Positions 23,837 through 31,451 of a DNA stretch of 36,234 nt are shown here, piece by piece. A program made the position numbers and the translations under genes. Origin of the DNA: Clostridiales bacterium UBA6468 (lineage in GTDB: Bacteria > Bacillota > Clostridia > Oscillospirales > Oscillospiraceae); NCBI GenBank assembly GCA_002436765.1, contig DJNI01000069.1:1-36234 (forward strand), written 5' to 3'. The stretch's first letter is position 1. Each line of letters begins with the position of its first letter. The notes below the pieces were generated by a model that was not told where the DNA came from, did no database searches, and saw nothing but the letters and a program-made list of their open reading frames with translations.

Positions 23837-23865
23837 TTGAAATTTGAGTAGGTATATGATATACT
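23837..23865 (+). promoter_or_regulatory. Promoter of hom-lysC-asd
   Basis: TTGAAA (23837-23842), a 17-base spacer and TATACT (23860-23865). Its -10 overlaps the -10 of the thrC promoter on the other strand within the palindrome GTATATGATATAC (23852-23864). Confidence 0.75.
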
Positions 23866-23884
23866 GTTTTTCGACAAAAAGCAA
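23856..23884 (-). promoter_or_regulatory. Promoter of thrC-thrB
   Basis: On the - strand, TTGCTT (23884-23879), a 17-base spacer and TATCAT (23861-23856). It interleaves with the hom promoter, so the two divergent operons probably compete for polymerase. Confidence 0.6.
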
Positions 23885-23955
23885 GTGTTTTCGGGATGGA
23901 CACATCCGTTTTTACACAGTGACCAAAAATCGCCGCTGAAATGGAGGATGATTTG

Positions 23956-25065
23956 ATGAAGATCGGATTGCTGGGCTTCGGTGTCGTTGGCCGGGGCGTG
24001 TATGAGCTTACCCAGGATAGAGACGATATGCAGGTCGTCAAGGTTCTGCGCCGGGAGGATATGTGTCTTCCCGACGCCGCGACCGTCCGGGACATCCGGG
24101 ACATTGTGGAGGACGACGGCATCGACACCGTGGTGGAGGTCATGGGCGGGCTTCACCCGGCCTACGACTATGCCCGCGCCGCCGTTGAAGCGGGGAAAAA
24201 CGTGGTAACTGCCAACAAGGCCATGGTATGCACCTTCTATGACGAGCTGCTGCCCCTGGTGCAGGAAAAGGGCGTCTGCTTCCGCTGCACCGCAGCCGTG
24301 GGCGGCGGCATCGGCTGGCTTTCCGAGCTGGAACGCGCCCGCCGGGTGCAGGGTATCCGGGAGATCGGCGGCATCATGAACGGCACCTGCAACTATATTC
24401 TCGACAACATGACCCGTCAGGGCCTCAATTACGATGATGTGCTGACGCAGGCGCAGGCGCTGGGCTATGCCGAAGCCGACCCCTCCACCGACGTGGACGG
24501 CATCGACACCTGGCACAAGGCCATTCTGTCCGCCAACATCGCCTTCGGCGTGAGTCTGGACAAGCAGACCGTCCCTGTGGCGGGCATCCGCAATATCCAG
24601 GCGGAGGATGTAGAGAACTTCAAGGCACACGGCCTGGTATGCAAGCTGATCGCCACGGGCAAGCAGGAAAACGGCGCCATCAGCGCCTACGTCCAGCCGA
24701 CTCTGGTGAAGGACGGGGAGCCGGAGGCCGCCGTCCCCATGAACTACAATTTAATTACCTTCGTCGGCGAGATCTCCCGGCGCATGAGCTTCTTCGGCCA
24801 GGGCGCAGGCCGGTATCCCACCGCATACAATGTGGTGCAGGATCTGGTGGACGTTCTTGCCGGGAAGGGCTTCTACGCCCCCTACGGCAGCCGTGCGGCG
24901 GCTGTGAACGATGAGAAACCGACCTGGTACGTTCGCGGCAGCTGGAACGGCGAAACGAAAGCGCACTGGGGCAGCGCGGCGGTGACCGTGCCGGTATCCG
25001 TTGCCGCAATGCACGCATGGCTGAAAGAGAATCCCGATGCATTCGCCGCGGCGATCCGCGAATAA
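23956..25065 (+). CDS. hom: Homoserine dehydrogenase
   Basis: Reduces aspartate semialdehyde to homoserine with NAD(P)H. The 369-residue protein has the Rossmann loop GFGVVGRG (7-14), then NVVTANKAMV, GGGIGWL, the family signature GIMNGTCNYILDNM and the catalytic region AEADPSTDVDGIDTWHK. It lacks the C-terminal ACT domain (about 60-80 residues) found in many Hom proteins of about 430 residues, so threonine feedback by that route is not expected. The ATG at 23941 overlaps the ribosome site GGAGG; ATG 23956, 8 bases downstream of it, is chosen. First gene of hom-lysC-asd. Confidence 0.95.
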   Translation: MKIGLLGFGVVGRGVYELTQDRDDMQVVKVLRREDMCLPDAATVRDIRDIVEDDGIDTVVEVMGGLHPAYDYARAAVEAGKNVVTANKAMVCTFYDELLPLVQEKGVCFRCTAAVGGGIGWLSELERARRVQGIREIGGIMNGTCNYILDNMTRQGLNYDDVLTQAQALGYAEADPSTDVDGIDTWHKAILSANIAFGVSLDKQTVPVAGIRNIQAEDVENFKAHGLVCKLIATGKQENGAISAYVQPTLVKDGEPEAAVPMNYNLITFVGEISRRMSFFGQGAGRYPTAYNVVQDLVDVLAGKGFYAPYGSRAAAVNDEKPTWYVRGSWNGETKAHWGSAAVTVPVSVAAMHAWLKENPDAFAAAIRE

Positions 25066-25091
25066 TCGGAAATGACAGAGAGGAACGGAAA

Positions 25092-26408
25092 ATGAAAGTA
25101 GTCAAATTCGGCGGCAGCTCCATGGCGGATGCCGGCCAGTACCGCAAGGTACGGGATATCCTTCTGGCCGACCCGGAGCGCCGGGTCGTGGTGGTCTCCG
25201 CCGCGGGCAAGCGGTTCGGCAGCGACCATAAGCTGACCGACCTTCTCTATCTGTGCTACGCCCACGTCCAGTACGGCGTGGATTGCAGCAGCATTTTTGA
25301 CATGATCGCGTCCCGCTACTTAGACATCCGGGATGAGCTGGGGCTTGATCTGGCGCTGGAACCGGAGCTGGAGAATCTGAAAAAGCGCATCGACGCGAAG
25401 GAAGTGACCCAGGAGGAGCTGGTCAGCCGGGGCGAGTATTTCTCCGCCAAGCTGATGGCGGCTTATCTTGGCTTCCAGTTCGTGGACGCGGCGGACTGGG
25501 TGATGTTCAACATGGACGGCACCGTGAACCGGGAGGCGTCCTACAAGGCGCTGCGCAATCAGGTGCTGCTTGGCTACGGCGCGGTGATCCCCGGCTTCTA
25601 CGGTTCCATGCCCGACGGCGCCATCCACACCTTCTCCCGTGGCGGCAGCGACATCACCGGCGCACTGGCGGCGGCGGCGCTGGACGCGGACGTGTACGAA
25701 AACTGGACGGATGTGTCCGGCATCCTCATGGCCGACCCCCGGATCGTGGACGATCCCCAGGCCATTCCCGAGGTCACCTACGACGAGCTCCGGGAGCTGA
25801 GCTATTCCGGCGCCCAGGTGCTTCACGAGGATTCCATTTTCCCGGTGCGGGAAAAGAATATCCCCGTCAACATCCGCAACACCAACGACCCGGAGGCTCC
25901 CGGCACCATGATCCAGGAGTCCTTCTCCGGCGACGTTGACCCCGACCGGTTCATCACCGGCATTACGGGCAAAAAGGACTTTTCCATCATTTCCCTGACC
26001 AAGCGGGGCATGAGCAATCAGGTGGGCGTTCTGCGCAGAGTCCTGTCGGTGCTGGAGCGGCATAATATTTCCGTGGACTACGTTCCCAACGGCATTGACA
26101 ACGTGTCCGTCGTGCTTCCCACCGCCGCAGTGGAGAAGGAGCTGTACACCATCATGGCGGAGATCAAGAAGGAAGCCCAGCCGGATACCCTGGACGTCCA
26201 CCATCACATTGCCGTGGTCGCCGCCGTCGGCCGGAAGATGGCCTTCCGTCCCGGTATTTCCGGCCGGATCTTCAAGGCGCTGGGCGAAAGCGGCATCAAT
26301 ATCCGCATGATCAACCAGGGCCCCGACGAATTGAACATCATCTTCGGCGTGGACAACAAGGATTTCAGAGAAGCCATCCGGGTTCTGTACAATAGTTTCG
26401 TAAAATAA
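25092..26408 (+). CDS. lysC: Aspartate kinase
   Basis: Phosphorylates aspartate, the first step toward lysine, threonine, methionine and diaminopimelate. The 438-residue protein starts MKVVKFGGSSMAD (the KFGGSS substrate loop), with SRGEYFSAKLMAAYL and the nucleotide-binding FSRGGSDITGALAA. Two C-terminal ACT domains (about 300-438) include RRVLSVLERHNISVDYVPNG and the final GESGINIRMINQGPDELNI, so feedback by pathway amino acids is likely; which one cannot be read. The upstream frame overlaps the end of hom; ATG 25092 with AGAGAGGAACGG ahead is taken. 26 bases separate it from hom and 20 from asd. Confidence 0.94.
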   Translation: MKVVKFGGSSMADAGQYRKVRDILLADPERRVVVVSAAGKRFGSDHKLTDLLYLCYAHVQYGVDCSSIFDMIASRYLDIRDELGLDLALEPELENLKKRIDAKEVTQEELVSRGEYFSAKLMAAYLGFQFVDAADWVMFNMDGTVNREASYKALRNQVLLGYGAVIPGFYGSMPDGAIHTFSRGGSDITGALAAAALDADVYENWTDVSGILMADPRIVDDPQAIPEVTYDELRELSYSGAQVLHEDSIFPVREKNIPVNIRNTNDPEAPGTMIQESFSGDVDPDRFITGITGKKDFSIISLTKRGMSNQVGVLRRVLSVLERHNISVDYVPNGIDNVSVVLPTAAVEKELYTIMAEIKKEAQPDTLDVHHHIAVVAAVGRKMAFRPGISGRIFKALGESGINIRMINQGPDELNIIFGVDNKDFREAIRVLYNSFVK

Positions 26409-26428
26409 TGTATGGGAGGAATGAATAT

Positions 26429-27433
26429 ATGAAAACCTATACTGTAGCCGTCCTGGGCGCGACCGGCGCCGTGGGGCAGGAAATGATCAAGATTTTGCAG
26501 GAGCGCAATTTCCCCGTGGGAAAGCTGGTTCCTCTGGCCTCTGCCCGGAGCGCGGGCAAAACCGTGAAGTTTCACGGCGAGGACGTGACCATCCGGGAAG
26601 CCGCCGACACCGCATTCCAGTGCGTGGACATCGTTCTGGGGGCGGCGGAAAATGACATCGCAAAGAAATTTGCCCCCGCCATCGTGGCCTCCGGCGCGGT
26701 GTTCGTGGACAATTCCTCCGCATTCCGCCTGAACCCGGATGTGCCCCTGATCGTGCCGGAGGTCAACCCCGAGGACGTGAAAAACCATAAGGGCATTATC
26801 TCCAACCCCAACTGCTCCACCATCATCACCGTCACGGCGGTAAACGCGCTGAACACCATCGCCCCCATCCGCACCATGACCGCTTCCACGTACCAGGCCG
26901 TTTCCGGCGCCGGCGCGGGCGGCCCCATTGAGCTACAGAACGAGGTGGAGGCGCTGCGGGAGGGCAAGACCTACGAGCCGAAGGTGTTTTCCCACCAGAT
27001 CGCCTACAATCTGATCCCCCAGATCGGCGGCGAACAGTTCGAGGGCTACACCAGCGAAGAAATGAAGATGCAGAACGAGGGCCGCAAGATCATGCACCTG
27101 CCGGAGCTGAAGGTCAGCTGCACCTGCGTCCGTGTTCCCGTTGTGCGCAGTCACTCCATTTCCGTCAGCTGTCACTTTGACGTACCGGTCACCGTGGAGC
27201 AGGCGCGGGCGGTCATCGCCAAAGCCCCCGGCTGCAAGCTGGTGGACGACCTGAAAAATAAGCGCTACCCCATGCCCCTGGATACCTCCGATCAGGACCT
27301 CGTATTCGTCGGCCGCATCCGTCCCGACCTGACGGACGGCAACGGCCTGTGCCTGTGGTGCTGCGGCGATCAGATTCGCAAGGGCGCTGCCACCAATGCC
27401 ATCCAGATCGCGGAGCTGCTGGTGAAGGAATAA
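26429..27433 (+). CDS. asd: Aspartate-semialdehyde dehydrogenase
   Basis: Reduces aspartyl phosphate to aspartate semialdehyde, the branch point to homoserine and to diaminopimelate. The 334-residue protein shows the NADP loop GATGAVGQEM (10-19), DNSSAFR (94-100), the catalytic Cys129 in SNPNCST and the substrate-side HSISV and RIRPDL segments. Length and motif order are canonical. GGGAGGA lies 8 bases before the ATG at 26429; the earlier ATG at 26408 overlaps the lysC stop and lacks a ribosome site. Last gene of the hom-lysC-asd operon, followed by a terminator. Confidence 0.96.
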   Translation: MKTYTVAVLGATGAVGQEMIKILQERNFPVGKLVPLASARSAGKTVKFHGEDVTIREAADTAFQCVDIVLGAAENDIAKKFAPAIVASGAVFVDNSSAFRLNPDVPLIVPEVNPEDVKNHKGIISNPNCSTIITVTAVNALNTIAPIRTMTASTYQAVSGAGAGGPIELQNEVEALREGKTYEPKVFSHQIAYNLIPQIGGEQFEGYTSEEMKMQNEGRKIMHLPELKVSCTCVRVPVVRSHSISVSCHFDVPVTVEQARAVIAKAPGCKLVDDLKNKRYPMPLDTSDQDLVFVGRIRPDLTDGNGLCLWCCGDQIRKGAATNAIQIAELLVKE

Positions 27434-27448
27434 TCCCATAAAACCATG

Positions 27449-27480
27449 TACGGGAGAGCTGCCGGCTCTCCCGTATTTTC
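27449..27480 (+). terminator. Terminator after asd
   Basis: TACGGGAGAGC (27449-27459) pairs with GCTCTCCCGTA (27465-27475), loop TGCCG, followed by TTTTC. Confidence 0.88.
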
Positions 27481-27665
27481 TATGGAAACACCGCCCTAAG
27501 GAGCCCATGAATAAATCGCCGGCAGCCGGACGGCGGGTCTTTTTCCCCAACTGCACGGTTTCAAAAGCGGGAAATACACAAAGCATCCCGCCGCTTTTGA
27601 AGCCGCACGGATGGAGGAAAATATCCGCTGTCCGGCTGCCGACGATTTATTCAGAGTTTCCCTAG
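27480..27665. repeat. Inverted-repeat element, MITE-like, non-coding (186 bases)
   Basis: The ends CTATGGAAAC (27480-27489) and GTTTCCCTAG (27656-27665) are inverted repeats with 9 of 10 matches. Inside, GAATAAATCG (27509-27518) pairs with CGATTTATTC (27643-27652), CGGCAGCCGGAC (27520-27531) with GTCCGGCTGCCG (27630-27641), and TTCAAAAGCG (27560-27569) with CGCTTTTGAA (27592-27601). The whole can fold as one long hairpin. It encodes nothing recognisable. Its right end reappears at window positions 1-20, so it is a dispersed element. It explains most of the 249 bases between asd and the tRNA. Confidence 0.75.
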
Positions 27666-27682
27666 AAAACCGGGTGTTTTTC

Positions 27683-27758
27683 TGGAGCTAGTGACCTGAC
27701 TCGAACAGGCGACCTTCTCATTACGAGTGAGATGCACTACCGACTGTGCTACACTAGC
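27683..27758 (-). tRNA. tRNA-Thr (anticodon CGT)
   Basis: Read on the - strand, a complete cloverleaf: acceptor stem GCTAGTG/CACTAGC (7 bp), D arm GCAC/GTGC, anticodon arm TCTCA/TGAGA with loop CTCGTAA (anticodon CGT, codon ACG), and T arm with TTCGAGT. Discriminator T is followed by an encoded CCA (27685-27683). A consensus promoter lies immediately upstream. Confidence 0.96.
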
Positions 27759-27775
27759 ATCTTTTTAGCCAATTC

Positions 27776-27804
27776 ATTATATCCGGAATCTACAGAATTG
27801 TCAA
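27776..27804 (-). promoter_or_regulatory. Promoter of tRNA-Thr
   Basis: On the - strand, perfect consensus: TTGACA (27804-27799), 17 bases, TATAAT (27781-27776), with the tRNA 5' end 17 bases further on. Confidence 0.92.
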
Positions 27805-27887
27805 CTGCTTTTTCAGGCAAACCACCGATTTCCGCAGCATAGATGCGGCACGGCTCCCACAGCTGCCCTGTTTTGCGGGATAGGTCA

Positions 27888-27916
27888 TTGCTTTCCTGTA
27901 AAAAGGGTGTTATAAT
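27888..27916 (+). promoter_or_regulatory. Promoter of the ABC exporter operon
   Basis: TTGCTT (27888-27893), 17-base spacer, perfect TATAAT (27911-27916); the first start codon is 22 bases downstream of the -10, so the leader is short. Confidence 0.8.
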
Positions 27917-27938
27917 GGCGCCATGATGGGGTGAATGT

Positions 27939-29666
27939 ATGAAAAAACTTCTCAAATATCTGAAGGGGTACGAAAAAGAGTGTGTCCTGGGGCCGCTGTT
28001 CAAGCTGTTGGAGGCCACGTTTGAGCTGCTGGTGCCGTTGGTGGTGGCCAGCATCGTGGACAAGGGCATCGACAGCGGCAACCGGGGCTACATTGTGAAA
28101 ATGTGCGCCGTTATGATCGGACTGGGCGTCGTGGGGCTGGCCAGCTCGGTGACGGCGCAGTATTTTTCCGCCGTGGCGGCGGTGGGCTTCTCCACACGGC
28201 TGCGGCATACGGTGCTGGAGCATATTCTGAACTTAAGCTACAGCCAGGTCGATCAGCTGGGTGCGTCCACCATGATCACCCGCATGACCTCCGACATCAA
28301 TCAGGTGCAGAACGGCGTGAACCTGACGCTGCGGCTGCTGCTTCGCTCGCCCTTCGTGGTGTTCGGCGCCATGATCATGGCTTTTACCATCGATTTTCAG
28401 GCGGCGCTGGTGTTCGCCGGGGTCATTCCGGTGCTGTGCGTCATCGTTTTCGGCATTATGCTGATCACCATGCCCATGTACCGGCGGGTGCAGGCGTCCC
28501 TTGACAGCGTGACGTCCGCGTCCCGGCAGAATCTGACGGGTGTCCGGGTGCTGCGCGCCTTCTGCAAGGAGGACGCGGAGGTTGCCTCCTTTGAGGAAAA
28601 AACGGAGGATATGACCCGTAAGCAGCTGTCCGCGGGGCGCATCTCCGCCCTGATGAACCCTGTGACCTATGTGGTCATCAATCTGGCGGTGGTGCTGCTG
28701 GTACATGTGGGCGCGCTGAAGGTGGAAAGCGGCGTGCTGACACAGGGCTTGGTTATCGCACTTTACAATTATATGTCCCAGATTCTGGTGGAGCTGATCA
28801 AGATGGCAAACCTGATCATCACCATCACCAAGGCCGTTGCCTGCGGGAACCGGGTGGAATCCGTGCTGGAGCTGGAACCCGGCCAGGAAAACGGCACCCG
28901 CAGGGCTGCGGATTTGAAGGGGCAGGTGGAATTCCGGGATGTGACCGCCCGGTATGAGGGCGCGGGAAGCCCCTCTCTGGAGCATATTTCCTTTACCGCC
29001 CAGCCGGGGCAGACCATCGGCATCATTGGAGGCACCGGTTCCGGCAAGACGACTTTGGTGAACCTGATCCCAAGGCTCTATGACGCAGCCGGCGGGAAGG
29101 TGCTGCTGGACGGCGTGGAGACGGGGGCGTATGACCTGACGTCTCTGCGGCAGGCCATCGGCGTTGTTCCCCAGAAGGCGGTGCTGTTCAAGGGTACCAT
29201 CCGGCAGAATCTGCTCTGGGGCAACGCCAGCGCCACGGACAGTGATCTGTGGGAAGCGCTGACCGTTGCCCAGGCGAAAGAAGTGGTGGAGGGCAAGGAT
29301 AACGGACTGGACGCGCCTGTGGAGCAGGGGGGCGTCAACTTCTCCGGCGGTCAGCGTCAGCGCCTGACCATTGCCCGGGCGTTGGTGCGCAAGCCCCGCA
29401 TCCTGATTCTGGACGACAGCGCGTCCGCACTGGACTACGCCACCGACGCGGGTCTTCGTATGGCCATCCGCAGAATGGAAAATCCACCCACGACCTTCAT
29501 CGTCTCCCAGAGAGCGGCGTCGGTGCGGTACGCGGACGAGATCCTGGTGCTGGACGACGGTGTTCTGGTAGGCAAGGGAACCCATGACGCGCTTCTGGAA
29601 TCCTGCCCGGTTTACCAGGAAATCTACTATTCCCAGTTCCCCAAGGAGGCGGTGCAAAATGGCTAA
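27939..29666 (+). CDS. ABC exporter half-transporter, degenerate-site subunit
   Basis: A 575-residue fused six-helix membrane domain (about 1-310) and ATPase domain (about 330-575) of the multidrug/lipid exporter (ABCB-like) type. The ATPase has a good Walker A (GGTGSGKTT), a canonical signature (FSGGQRQR) and Walker B RILILDDSASALD. The catalytic glutamate after Walker B is Asp (D493), and the switch histidine is Gln (Q524 in FIVSQRAAS). These two changes are the hallmark of the degenerate-site subunit of heterodimeric exporters such as TM287/TM288 or BmrC/BmrD. Its partner overlaps it by 8 bases downstream. The ribosome site is weak (GGGGTGA). Substrate unknown. Confidence 0.93.
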   Translation: MKKLLKYLKGYEKECVLGPLFKLLEATFELLVPLVVASIVDKGIDSGNRGYIVKMCAVMIGLGVVGLASSVTAQYFSAVAAVGFSTRLRHTVLEHILNLSYSQVDQLGASTMITRMTSDINQVQNGVNLTLRLLLRSPFVVFGAMIMAFTIDFQAALVFAGVIPVLCVIVFGIMLITMPMYRRVQASLDSVTSASRQNLTGVRVLRAFCKEDAEVASFEEKTEDMTRKQLSAGRISALMNPVTYVVINLAVVLLVHVGALKVESGVLTQGLVIALYNYMSQILVELIKMANLIITITKAVACGNRVESVLELEPGQENGTRRAADLKGQVEFRDVTARYEGAGSPSLEHISFTAQPGQTIGIIGGTGSGKTTLVNLIPRLYDAAGGKVLLDGVETGAYDLTSLRQAIGVVPQKAVLFKGTIRQNLLWGNASATDSDLWEALTVAQAKEVVEGKDNGLDAPVEQGGVNFSGGQRQRLTIARALVRKPRILILDDSASALDYATDAGLRMAIRRMENPPTTFIVSQRAASVRYADEILVLDDGVLVGKGTHDALLESCPVYQEIYYSQFPKEAVQNG

Positions 29667-31398
29667 TCAGATGGCGATCCTGCGGAAGGTTCTGCGCCGC
29701 ATCCGGCGCTACTGGGTTGGATTGGTCACATCGCTGCTGCTGGCGACGCTGTACGTGGTCATGAGCCTGTATATTCCCATTCTGGTGGGCGACGCCATTG
29801 ACTGCATTATCGATGCCGGACGGGTGGATTTTTCCGCCATGTGGGGCTATCTGCGCAATGTGGCGATCTGCGCCGCCGTGGCGGCGCTGGCCCAGTGGGT
29901 CATGAATCAGATCAACAACCGCATGACCTACGGCGTGACCCGGGACATCCGGAACGAAGCCTTCCGGCACATTCAGGTGCTGCCCCTTTCCTATCTTGAT
30001 AAGCAGCCCCAGGGCGACATGGTCAGCCGGGTGACCGCCGACGTGGACACCTTCGCCGACGGACTGCTCATGGGCTTTACCCAGCTGTTCACCGGCGTGA
30101 TGACCATTCTGGGAACACTTGTTTTCATGGTTCGCATTCACTGGGGCATTGCCCTGGTGGTGGTGTGCATCACGCCCCTGTCGCTGCTGGCAGCGCATTT
30201 CATTGCCACCCGGACGTATTCCATGTTCAAGCTCCAGTCCGTTACCCGGGGCGAGCAGACCGGCCTGATCGACGAGACCATCGGCAATATCAAGGTGGTG
30301 CAGGCATTCGGCCATGAAAAGGCGTCCATGGAGCAGTTCGACGAGATCAACGACCGGCTGCAAAAGGCGTCTCTCCGGGCGATCTTCTTCTCGTCTCTGG
30401 TGAACCCCAGTACCCGGTTCGTCAACTCCGTGGTGTACGCGGGCGTGGGCCTGAGCGGTGCGCTGATCGCCATTTCCGGCGGCATCACCGTGGGCAATCT
30501 CACCAGCTTCCTGAACTATGCCAACCAGTACACCAAGCCCTTCAACGAGATCTCCGGCGTGGTGACGGAGCTGCAAAACGCGCTGGCCTGCGCGGGGCGG
30601 GTGTTTGAGCTGATCGAAGCCCCGGCACGGACACCGGATCCGGAGCATCCGGAGCGTCCCGAAAAGGTGGAGGGCGCGGTGGAGATCAGGGATCTTCGCT
30701 TCTCCTACACGCCGGACAAGCCCCTGATCCGGGACTTCAACCTGTCCGTCAAGCCCGGCCAGCGGGTGGCCATCGTCGGCCCTACCGGCTGCGGAAAGAC
30801 AACCTTTATCAATCTTCTCATGCGGTTCTACGACCCGGACGGGGGGGAGATCCTTCTCGACGGGGTCAACACCCAGAAAATGAACCGGGGCGAGCTGCGC
30901 CGGAGCGTGGGCATGGTGCTTCAGGACACCTGGCTGAAGGCCGGGACGATCCAGGAGAACATCACCATGGGCAAGCCGGAAGCAACCGAGGAAGAAATTA
31001 TCGCCGCCGCAAAGCAGGCCCACGCCCACAGCTTCATCCTGCGTCTGCCTCAGGGCTATGACACCGTTATCGGCGAGTCCGGCGGCAGCCTTTCTCAGGG
31101 ACAGAAGCAGCTATTGTGCATCGCCCGGGTGATGCTGTGCCTGCCGCCCATGCTGTTTCTGGACGAGGCGACCTCCTCCATCGACACCCGGACGGAGATC
31201 AAGATTCAGAAGGCCTTCGACACCATGATGCAGGGGCGCACCAGCTTCATCGTCGCTCACCGCCTGTCCACCATCCGGGAAGCGGATATGATCCTCGTCA
31301 TGCGGGACGGCCACATCGTGGAGCAGGGCAGGCACGAGGAGCTGCTTGCGAAGAACGGCTTCTACGCCAAATTGTATCAGAGCCAGTTTGCGCACTGA
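29659..31398 (+). CDS. ABC exporter half-transporter, consensus-site subunit
   Basis: The 579-residue partner of the preceding subunit. Six membrane helices (about 15-310) precede the ATPase domain with Walker A GPTGCGKTT, Walker B MLFLDEATSSID with catalytic E503, and the switch histidine H534 in IVAHRLSTI. The signature is LSQGQKQ instead of LSGGQ, as in the TM288-type subunit, so the pair has one competent and one degenerate ATP site. ATG 29659, with AAGGAGG ahead, lies within the last codons of the first subunit, indicating translational coupling and matched amounts. The frame open from 29584 is the overlap with that gene. A bidirectional terminator follows. Confidence 0.94.
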   Translation: MANQMAILRKVLRRIRRYWVGLVTSLLLATLYVVMSLYIPILVGDAIDCIIDAGRVDFSAMWGYLRNVAICAAVAALAQWVMNQINNRMTYGVTRDIRNEAFRHIQVLPLSYLDKQPQGDMVSRVTADVDTFADGLLMGFTQLFTGVMTILGTLVFMVRIHWGIALVVVCITPLSLLAAHFIATRTYSMFKLQSVTRGEQTGLIDETIGNIKVVQAFGHEKASMEQFDEINDRLQKASLRAIFFSSLVNPSTRFVNSVVYAGVGLSGALIAISGGITVGNLTSFLNYANQYTKPFNEISGVVTELQNALACAGRVFELIEAPARTPDPEHPERPEKVEGAVEIRDLRFSYTPDKPLIRDFNLSVKPGQRVAIVGPTGCGKTTFINLLMRFYDPDGGEILLDGVNTQKMNRGELRRSVGMVLQDTWLKAGTIQENITMGKPEATEEEIIAAAKQAHAHSFILRLPQGYDTVIGESGGSLSQGQKQLLCIARVMLCLPPMLFLDEATSSIDTRTEIKIQKAFDTMMQGRTSFIVAHRLSTIREADMILVMRDGHIVEQGRHEELLAKNGFYAKLYQSQFAH

Positions 31399-31406
31399 AG
31401 TTGAAA

Positions 31407-31441
31407 AAAATGTGCCGGAGCTTTCTGCTCCGGCACATTTT
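31407..31441. terminator. Bidirectional terminator between ABC operon and brnQ
   Basis: AAAATGTGCCGGAGC (31407-31421) pairs perfectly with 31427-31441, loop TTTCT, with A- and T-rich flanks that serve both convergent units. Confidence 0.9.
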
Positions 31442-31451
31442 CATGTAAATA

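Noticed and set aside
23757..23955. T-box or threonine attenuator in the divergent thr/hom region
   Set aside because: There is no terminator hairpin, T-box motif (TGGNACCGCG) or run of Thr codons in either short leader.
23956..25065. hom as a truncated gene
   Set aside because: It lacks the C-terminal ACT domain, but the catalytic part is complete, the stop is followed by a normally spaced lysC, and ACT-less forms occur naturally.
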